64,000 nucleotides of DNA from assembly GCF_004193775.1 (NCBI RefSeq), contig NC_041003.1:50662111-50726110 (forward strand), written 5' to 3'. Below the pieces are notes generated by a model. It made no database searches and was not told where the DNA came from. It saw only the letters and a program-made list of their open reading frames with translations. Below, piece by piece: positions 56,448 through 64,000 of the stretch (position 1 is the first letter of the stretch; each line of letters opens with the position of its first letter). The stretch is from Glycine soja (Eukaryota > Streptophyta > Magnoliopsida > Fabales > Fabaceae). The position numbers and the translations under genes are program-made.

Positions 56448-59092
56448 GAATATAATAATGTTAATATATATCAATGAATGTAATTTTGATAAAACTGAAA
56501 ACATTTATTCAACTGGTAATTGTCTCATTGATGATAGGTTAAAGTAAATTTACATGATTATTTTATTTTGTTTTAATTATGAAAGTTTCCAAAATTTAAA
56601 CTATAAAAAAAATATAAATTACTGATAAAATAACGAAACTCAAGCGTTAAAGTAATAGAGTGAATCTTTTGTAAACTAGTAGTAACTTAGGCGTGTAATC
56701 GTATTCATAAACCTGGTTTCCCGCCTAAACTTATACAGCACACAAGTAGAGAGAGACACATAACATCTGACATTGTGGAATGTGAAGTGAAAGGAAAAGA
56801 AAAAATGATCTCTGCATCAAACCCTAATCCTAAAAATGTGTACCTCATCAGAGGTCTGTAAGTGGAGTTTCCCTACCAACCTATGGATCTCAGTTTGTGT
56901 TTATGGGTAGAGTGATTTCCACCTTAATCTAGCTCAGAAAGAAGGCCATTGTCGCACGTTGCTTGAGTCTCCAACCGGTACTGCCAAGTCCCTTTCACTT
57001 CTATGTTCCTCTCTCGCTTGGCAGCACCATTATAAATCTCAACAACACCATCTCAAGCCCGTGTCGGAGGCAACCACTGATCCTCTGGCTCATGGTGGCA
57101 GATTTGTTCCCGAGTAAGTTTCACTTTCTTCTGGTGGCTATCTCTTCTAATTCACGATATTTCCTTTATTTGGTTTCTGTTGTCCTCAGCAATTGTCCTG
57201 CTTTTAGTTTCAGAAATTCCCGACCATACGCAAACTGAGTTCAACAACAAGAATAAGATGAAAAAGGAAGCACCGACCATATATTATGCCTCGTAGGTGT
57301 TTTTACAATCAAGTTACCATTTGCTTAAGTTTTTTTGTTGCATAAGTAATTAATGGTTATAAAATTGAGAATTTTTGTTATTATGGTTTCAATCAATAAG
57401 CATTGCTGAGTATTGTAGAGATCATTAGATTAGATGGTTTCTGATTTTCAAGGTCACTTTCTATATATTAAAATATCGGCATCATCACTTAGCTAGGCCA
57501 TTTTTTGTTCTATTGTATAAGGAGAAAGCACTCACAAATTTCTCAAGTGGTTCGTGAATTACGGAAAACTACATACAGGGTGCCTATGGATGTGTTGGTA
57601 GGTTGAATTTATATCTTTGATATCACTTTTATTATTATTATTTTTAATCTTAACTCGTTCAAATTTGTTGTTTTATGCTCATTTTTGGATTCTCCCAAAT
57701 CGTAAATTACCTTTTGGTTTGCGTTTTTAACCAATATTAATGAGGGTAATGCAAAATATCATTTCGTTTGGTATCATTATGGAGGATGTGATTATTCAGC
57801 ACTTCTCCAAACTGAAGTGTATATTGTCCCCACCTTAAATTTTTAATTTTCGTTGCTGTTATTTTTCAAATTACTATTTAATAATAAGCTATATTTTTTT
57901 TTGTGTGAAGCATATTATATGTTAATTTTAAACCATTGCTGATGAGATACCAATCAACATCCAAATTATATGATTAGAATTTTAATTTAACAAAGGTGTT
58001 AATGAAAACTGAAAAGTCAGTATGCCTTATTAGTACTCATTTTTTGATATGCAAAAAGATATGTTAGTAATATGGATTTGACTAAGTATTTTTCCCTCTC
58101 TTATTTTGCCAGGCATGACGAAAACATTACTGTACAAATAAAAATATAATTGGCAAAGAGAACATCTATGACGAATGGTTGATTTTACCTTGACATTTTT
58201 TACTTTATGATAATCTTTCTTTTTTTTTTTTCCTTTGATAAAATGTTCTCATCTTACAATCTTCATACTTATAATTTTCATAGAATGTTCTTAGTAAACT
58301 ATTATTGAAAGATCAGGCAATAGGATGTCCAGAATTCAAGTGAGTGTATGCTTATCCGCTCATGCTTCCTATCTTTTTTTCATATCACTCTTCCTGAAGT
58401 TACTGAAAGTCTGAAATAACAAACTTTCAATCTAATGCAGAAATGCTCATAAAGTCAAAGGTCATCCTTCTCTTCAGAAAGGATGATGCAATGAGGTGCA
58501 TGACATAGAAGATGTTATAAAAGTTGGACAATTGGTGAAAGGTTTGGCCTTTTGTTGTTATTCTTTGTTTTAATTTTGTTGTTTAAAAGTTTGTTCTAAG
58601 CTTTGTAAAGTACAAGTCTTATGCTGTCTCCACTTTTAGGGGTTAGGGTTTAGGAGTTAGAATTTAGGTTTTGGGGTGTTCAGTCTTAAAATTATAACCG
58701 CATTTCATGGGCAGCTCATATATTAGTAGTATTGTTGTGCTCTATCATGTGAATTATGGTTTCCTTCTGATTAATGCAATTTATAGAAGATTAATTGGAT
58801 ACTTAATGTATCATTTAGCTGATATTTAAAACAGGGAGTGAATGTTAGATTATTTGTGTCATCTGATGAACTTGGGGTGGTATGAACACATGTGAAAGCG
58901 GAGATCAATCACAAGTTCTAAACTGTTTGTGTGCGAGACTCTTCCATAAGTAAAACTTATGAATAATTCTCACTTAGCAAGAGCTTATTGAATTAAGCTA
59001 TTTACCCAACACCCAACAATGTCCACAGTCTTTTTTGTGTATTTTGTCCTCCTTGTCTTGCCATACTCATATTATGTCCTTCAAATGAACAG
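56448..59092 (+). other. Region between repeat and ASHR3 remnant; possible decayed exons
   Basis: Exon-like patches occur (56960-57112 with donor GTAAGT; 57530-57595 encoding ISQVVRELRKTTYRVPMDVL; 58440-58545 encoding KVKGHPSLQK followed by a stop). They do not join into one frame and I cannot match them to ASHR3 or another family. They may be the decayed 5' part of the remnant at 59093. Confidence 0.35.
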
Positions 59093-60110
59093 GTATGCTT
59101 CATTTGCAAGAAAAAGCAGTTTAGGTGTGTTAGGTGTAAAGTAGCTTTCCATAGTAAATGTTCACCATGGTCAGATTCAATGTTGCAACTAAAAGATCAT
59201 CCTGAGCATACTGTTTGCTGGAGGCATCTTTCTGATTGGCGCTTGGATAGGAAGGTCAATATTTTCTTTTCACCAGAATGTTTTACTGTTATTGTTTATT
59301 GATTATACTGCAAATTGCTGTATGCCCTTCCATTAGATTCCCACCCACATTCAAATTCAGTTATTTGTTGTGCTAGGGATATCTAATTTTTGTTTCTTTC
59401 TTTACCTTGTGATTTCTTTCCTTTTATAAGCTTATTTGATGATGTTTGATGGTTACATCGACTTAGTTGTCACATCTGCAATATGCAATATGCTTCATAA
59501 GGTTTTACTACTTCTAATTGGATTGATATATTTGTAGAATATTTCTCACTAGATTTAGATGTCTCTTATCAAAGTTATATTTTTTTTATTGGTTTTTTTC
59601 ATTGATTAGGTTGGTTGACCGGAATGTTGTATTTGTTGGATGAGCAGCCTCATGCTTCGACAAGTGACATTTCTGTAAGGCTTATGAAAAATGTATTACA
59701 TCTACTGCACTTATGTATATATCCTGTGCTGACCCTTTGCTATATATTTGGCATTATGGATACCTGTTGTAAAATGAATAATATATAGCATGTTTGAGAA
59801 AGAAAGGAACTTGTATCATTAAATTAATACAAATTCTGAAGGACTCTGTATTATAATGACTTTGATTGCTTATCATATATACTGGTTCCTTGTATGTTTG
59901 AGTGAGTCAAACCAGCTATTTACATAAGACTTTTGTAATTTTGTTAATATCAATTTTGAAAGATATCTTACCCCACCTTTTTCCAGGAAGTATTTTGTCG
60001 ATTGCCTCTTCCATTTATCAGTGAGGAGTTTAAGATTGACTTCACTTGGAAAGACATGGACAGTAAGATGGAGCAGCCACGATTATAGGTACACATAAGA
60101 TGCATATCCT
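59093..60110 (+). pseudogene. ASHR3: ASHR3-like histone methyltransferase remnant (PHD part only)
   Basis: Three exons splice cleanly: 59093-59254 (CFICKKKQFRCVRCKVAFHS and HTVCWRHLSDWRLDRK, the second half of a PHD-type zinc finger), 59648-59674 (PHASTSDIS) and 59987-60088 (EVFCRLPLPFISEEFKIDFT). The order and spacing match ASHR3 (SDG4), a PHD/SET H3K36 or H3K4 methyltransferase active in pollen and root. The frame stops at TAG 60086-60088, but the DNA past the stop (GTACACATAAG) still encodes the family's VHIRR in another frame, so a small insertion destroyed it. AWS and SET domains are missing. Confidence 0.8.
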
Positions 60111-60293
60111 ACATGTTTTCTTGTTATGTTGTGAAACTACTATATTTAATAAAATTAAAATTAGTGTAGCCCTTTTAGAATGCTAAGTAAAAGAACTTAA
60201 ACCTTCAAAAATTACATTTTAAAATTTTAATTAAAAAAATATCAAGTCTTTAATCATCCAAACCTAATTCTGGATGAAAAACTAGTAAATTAT

Positions 60294-60445
60294 AATTTTA
60301 TAGGGGTTAAAAATAGACAAAAAAAGATAAAAAATAAATTTGAACTTTAGTAATTTTAGAAGGATGAAAAAATATTTTAGCATTTTATTTATAAAATAAA
60401 ACCACAAAAAATGAATAAATAAAGTCAATATCTCAACTATATGTG

Positions 60446-60492
<47 letters not shown>

Positions 60493-60757
60493 ATTATAAT
60501 TGACTATAAAAAATCTTTAAATATGTAAAGTAAGAAAAATAATTTTTTAATTATCTAAAAATTTGTAAAAATATTCATAATGGTTGGTTAACTATTTCAA
60601 ATAATATGAATGCTAATTGCACTTCATCTATAAGACACTCTTTTTAACATTCTCTTTACAATTATTAAAATTTATTGAAAATTAATAATTTTGATAAGAA
60701 CTAACCTTACTAATATTTTTTATATAATTTAAAAATTAATAATATATAAATAACAAT
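60294..60757. repeat. Right copy of the 464-bp direct repeat
   Basis: Same orientation as 55985-56447, with the (AT)n run at 60449-60487. It begins about 190 bp after the broken end of the ASHR3 remnant. Confidence 0.88.
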
Positions 60758-61230
60758 TTGGGTGGATATGAATTCTCTTTTTTCATAGATTTTTCCATGG
60801 GTTGATATAGTTGACAACACATTATGTGAGATTGTCATTCTTTTAATACTTGTTTGTGTTGATCCTTTTGTAGGCTTAATTTGGGTTATGCGGTATTGTT
60901 GTTCCAATGTTTGAAGATGTTTATTTGGGGCATTGAGGATCTTTATCCGTTGGCTGTTATCTTAACATTCTCTCTCTCTGCATATTTTCTTTCTATCTCT
61001 ATCTCTATCTCTAATGGTGTTTTAACTTATAATTATATTATTTTTTCACCTTTAGTGTTATTATATAATTTTATTATTTGGTTTTCCTGTTTGTTCTCTA
61101 TTTTATCAAGAGTTCCGTCTACTAAGTTACTTAAGTTGAAGGGCTGAAAACTTGAAACATGATTGTTTAACAGTTGTCTCGTATAATAATCTTTGCAGCT
61201 TCTTTATATCAAGATTTTTGTCTTAAAAAA
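60758..61230. other. Non-coding stretch before the Agenet exon
   Basis: T-rich sequence with short (TC)n/(TCTA)n runs. It includes an open frame of 88 codons rich in Ser/Leu/Ile (60881-61147) that I read as chance. Confidence 0.4.
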
Positions 61231-61336
61231 GTGGAAGTACATAAAGATGTCTGATCTTCCATTCCAAGTTGGGGATTTGGCTGAGTCAAGATGCTTTGAA
61301 AAGGTGGTTATCGTGGTGCATGGTTAAGATGCAAGG
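61231..61336 (+). pseudogene. Frameshifted exon of an Agenet-domain (plant Tudor-like) protein
   Basis: From ATG 61247 the sequence encodes MSDLPFQVGDLAESRCFEKG, and after a one-base frame change GYRGAWLRCK, followed by a donor-like GTATAA. LPFxVGxLAESxxFxxGYRGAWFRCK is the signature of the first Agenet repeat in plant DUF724/Agenet proteins, which bind chromatin or RNA. The missing base within AAAAGGTGG makes the native frame stop at TAA 61326-61328. No further exon was found, so this is a fragment. Confidence 0.75.
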
Positions 61337-61339
61337 TAT

Positions 61340-62699
61340 AAATTCTTCCTTCTCTAAATTTGTTTTATTGTGATAACATGCAAAGCATAGGAACCTAAAT
61401 AAGAAAAGAATTTTTGGATCGGCATTGGCTTCTTATGAGACACTTTTATCAAATGTGTATTAGTAAAAAGTAAAAACCAATTATTTGTGGTTCTTTCTAT
61501 CAATTGTTAAATTGCAACCATTTTATAACAATATACTATAATATGGTTATGGCATTGTGTAATTCTCATGGCTGCTGCAGTGATAGCAAGAGGTATGGTG
61601 GGGAAAGCAATACTTATTCTTTCTTTTTAACACAACAGATTCTGATTCTTGACTTCAGTGACTATTCCGTTGCATTGAGTGTTCTTTAAATGTGGTTACT
61701 ACAAGTGTTCTTATATCTTTCGCAAACTCAAACCCATGACTTGAATAAGATCTCTTTGATTGAACACTTCTACCAAATTTTGTGACAGACTCTGCTGTGA
61801 ACAAACTATTTTGGTTTTCTTGGGTAGCCTGTCTATTTAGAGTCTCATTCTTTGTTTTCTTCTTTTTCTCCAAATATTTCATTTGTTTCCTTGTCTGTTC
61901 TCTCTATTTTTTTTCTATATTCTGTTAGAGATACTCACTCCTTTGTTTTTTGTGTTTATCAATTCCTATGTGTTCTAAGTCTCTACTTCTCTTTGTTCTT
62001 TGTTATGTTCTTTTTGATTCAGGATTAGTCGTTCTCTAAAAGGGTTTGGGGTTCAGGGTTTCAGGTTAACTTTATAATTTTCACACAATTATTAAAGAGT
62101 AAGATATATCTTTGTTCATAGGGAGATTTTTATTAAGTTTCCGGTATATTTTGATTTTTTTAAGAGAATAGTTTTTTAGTAGGAAGAAGACCTTTTTTGG
62201 TGAATATTAACACCTTTATAATTACTACTTCCATCAAATAATAATTATCTATAAAAGCTACACCAGTTTAACTCAATCATAATTTAGTTTTTAATTATTA
62301 TTTATTTATTAGTCCATAACACATAATTATTAGAGAGTAAAATATATCTTTGTTATAGTAAGATTTTTATTAAGTCTTTGGTGTATTTTAATTTTTTTTA
62401 AAGAGAACAATTTTTTTAGTTTGAATTTAGTGAGTGGATATTAATCCCTTTATAATCACTATTTTCATCCAATAGAAGTTATCTGTAAAAATTACTCTAA
62501 TTTAACTCAATCATAATTTAATCCCTATTTATTTATTAGTTCCTAAAATCATGAATATTAATTCTTAAATTTTATATAATAAAGAAATCAAATAAGTTAT
62601 TTAAACATGTATATGAAATGAAAGGAGTAATTTAAGAAGCTTCCACTAAGTTAATAAGAAGCTTTCTTGTACTATTAGAGAATGACTAGCACGCGCCTC
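61340..62699. other. AT-rich intergenic region upstream of the MAP65 gene
   Basis: No gene is seen. It includes a two-copy 238-bp tandem repeat (62087-62545), annotated separately. Confidence 0.5.
62087..62545. repeat. Diverged 238-bp tandem duplication
   Basis: AATTATTA(A/G)AGAGTAA(G/A)ATATATCTTTGTT starts at 62087 and again at 62325. Both copies continue through TTTTTATTAAGT, AACTCAATCATAATTTA and TTATTTATTAGT. Divergence is visible, so it is older than the 116-bp and 60-bp duplications. Confidence 0.8.
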
Positions 62700-63056
62700 A
62701 TGACAAGTACGAAAACAACAAATATAAAAAAAAATTCTCACACTCACTCATGAAGAGAAAGTTAAGTGGCGAATGTGAACACATGAGAGTGAAGTGTGTA
62801 TGCATACACATGCAGAATACGGATCCATTTCGTTCCAATACTTGCCTCTTTCTTTACTTTACCTGCTACCTCTTGTTGTTCTGCTCTTGCTACATTTTGG
62901 CGCATTTTAGCATCAAACCACCATACCCTAAAAAAGCATTATCCTCCTTCTTTGTTCTTTGCTTTTCTCTTTTCTCTTTCCCTCTTCAACAATAATAATG
63001 GCAATCATTTTCATCTTCTTCTCCCTTTGAAAACACACCCTCTTTATAGATCCTGT

Positions 63057-63094
<38 letters not shown>

Positions 63095-63395
63095 CAATTT
63101 GTTTTCTTTCTTTCTTTGTAGCTACCAAAACAATTTGCTCAATATTTATAGAGACAGAGGGAAAGCGGCTTATAAAGGTTTCAGCTTTAGATCTGAGGGA
63201 GCTAAGGTTGTTTGAAGCAATGGAGACACCCCATGTCTCTTGGTCTTTCACATGAGATGAAAGTTTCTTGCTTTCTTCTTCTTTGACCCTTCTTAGTCTT
63301 TCTTGTTCTTGTTCTTGTTCTTCTTCTACCACCTTACTTGGTAACTTTCAATTAAAGTACTACCTCTGAAAGAGGGTCTCATATTTTTGGTAACA
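62700..63395 (+). promoter_or_regulatory. Promoter and 5' UTR region of the MAP65-like gene
   Basis: Pyrimidine-rich sequence with a long (CT)n run (63061-63092) precedes the start codon, a common layout of plant leaders. TCTTTCTTTGTAG/CTACC at about 63120 could be a leader-intron acceptor. The transcription start is not determinable from the sequence. Confidence 0.4.
63061..63092. repeat. (TC)n microsatellite
   Basis: An uninterrupted 32-nt TC run in the probable 5' UTR of the MAP65-like gene. Confidence 0.95.
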
Positions 63396-63470
63396 ATGCT
63401 GGCCATTGGGGGACATGGCACTAGTATCCGCACAAGCTCTACTTGCACTGCTTTGCTCAGAGAACTTGAG
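63396..63470 (+). CDS. MAP65: MAP65-6/7-like microtubule-associated protein, first coding exon (25 codons), rest outside window
   Basis: From ATG 63396 the exon encodes MLAIGGHGTSIRTSSTCTAL followed by LRELE, then a GAG/GTCTTT donor. The pattern MLxIG...RT(S/T)TTC..LLREL(Q/E) is the N-terminus of the Arabidopsis MAP65-6/MAP65-7 subgroup, where the next exon continues with xIWxxIGE. MAP65 proteins crosslink antiparallel microtubules and act in the cortical array and phragmoplast. The upstream TAA at 63391-63393 closes the frame, supporting this start. The donor (GTCTTT) is weak. The remaining gene would lie to the right of the window, and the 530 bp after the exon show only intronic, T-rich sequence. 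Confidence 0.65.
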
Positions 63471-64000
63471 GTCTTTCTCTTTCTTTGGTGTTTCAGAATT
63501 CTGAGTTTTGAGGAATTTGTTGGGTGCAAAAATGAAGATATGGGGTGTTTCTTTTTCTTAATGAAGAGTCTGCTTGTGATGATTTGTTCATGATATGCCT
63601 ACTCCTTTATTTTATTTTCTTCTTCTTCTTTTTCTTCATCATCTTCTTGTTCTTGGCTATTCTCTACCCAATAATGTCTTCTTTCTCCTCGGGTCAACTT
63701 TTTGTCTGTTCACTGTGTCAAAAGAAAAAAAAAGCACTGATAGGCTCTTTGTAGGTTATTTTATTATAGGGCGAAAGGGGCATTGTCTTTCTTCATTAGA
63801 TTGATTAGCTGAGTTGAAAAGGTCTTTTTTTCCAGCTTTTTTATCTTTTATTTTTTCCTTGTTTTTGGTCTAAAGTTTGATGGGTTTTTTACTGTATAAT
63901 TTTTAAAATTCACTGGATTGGGATTCTTGATGCATTTTAAAAGTTACCAGTTGAATAGTTGGTATCGGGTTGACTTTGTCTTTATTAAGTACTATTTGTT
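63471..64000 (+). other. First intron of the MAP65-like gene (partial)
   Basis: T-rich sequence with no convincing coding exon up to the window edge. Confidence 0.5.

Noticed and set aside
60881..61147. 88-codon hydrophobic frame
   Set aside because: T-rich low-complexity sequence with simple repeats (TCTA)n; no membrane-protein family recognised.
62928..63332. 134-codon minus-strand frame with an EREREREREREI run
   Set aside because: It is the antisense of the (CT)n leader of the MAP65-like gene.
1..64000. CRISPR arrays, operons or other prokaryotic systems
   Set aside because: No regularly spaced repeats; all genes are intron-containing plant genes.

Overview
The window is plant nuclear DNA: AT-rich, intron-rich genes separated by nested LTR elements, LINEs, SINEs and MITEs. 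Gene sequences and repeat families point to a legume, most likely soybean (Glycine); the species is an inference. Joining exons by reading frame and GT/AG signals gives four complete or nearly complete protein-coding genes plus one small single-exon gene and one gene entering at the right edge.

Layout. 142-3184 (+): 3' end of a calcium-dependent protein kinase with all four EF-hands. 8726-9169 (-): small single-exon gene of a plant-specific family of unknown function. 12287-24858 (+): 15-exon nucleotide-sugar (CMP-sialate/UDP-galactose-like) transporter whose introns hold two L1 LINEs, a 90-bp tRNA-derived SINE, a non-autonomous hAT element and TRIM-like LTR pieces. 25930-27750 (+): decayed chloride channel (CLC-e type) ending in a 116-bp tandem duplication. 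30032-48561 (-): 11-exon BIG1-type SEC7 ARF-GEF (about 1721 aa), with a GC-AG first intron and many intronic transposons. 51538-55141 (+): two-exon FRS9-type FAR1-related gene (548 aa), divergent from BIG1. 59093-60110 (+): remnant of an ASHR3-like PHD/SET gene with no SET domain, lying between two 464-bp direct repeats. 61231-61336 (+): frameshifted Agenet-domain exon. 63396-63470 (+): first coding exon of a MAP65-6/7-type microtubule-bundling protein that runs off the window.

The functional genes do not form a pathway. What links them is ancestral gene order: CPK, nucleotide-sugar transporter, CLC-e, BIG and FRS9 homologues lie close together in two Arabidopsis chromosome 4 segments, as I remember the locus numbers. 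The most interesting non-genic signal is a hairpin at the 3' end of an L1 family, preserved by a compensatory change across five copies in this window, followed by a shared GCTGATAAAA-type terminus.
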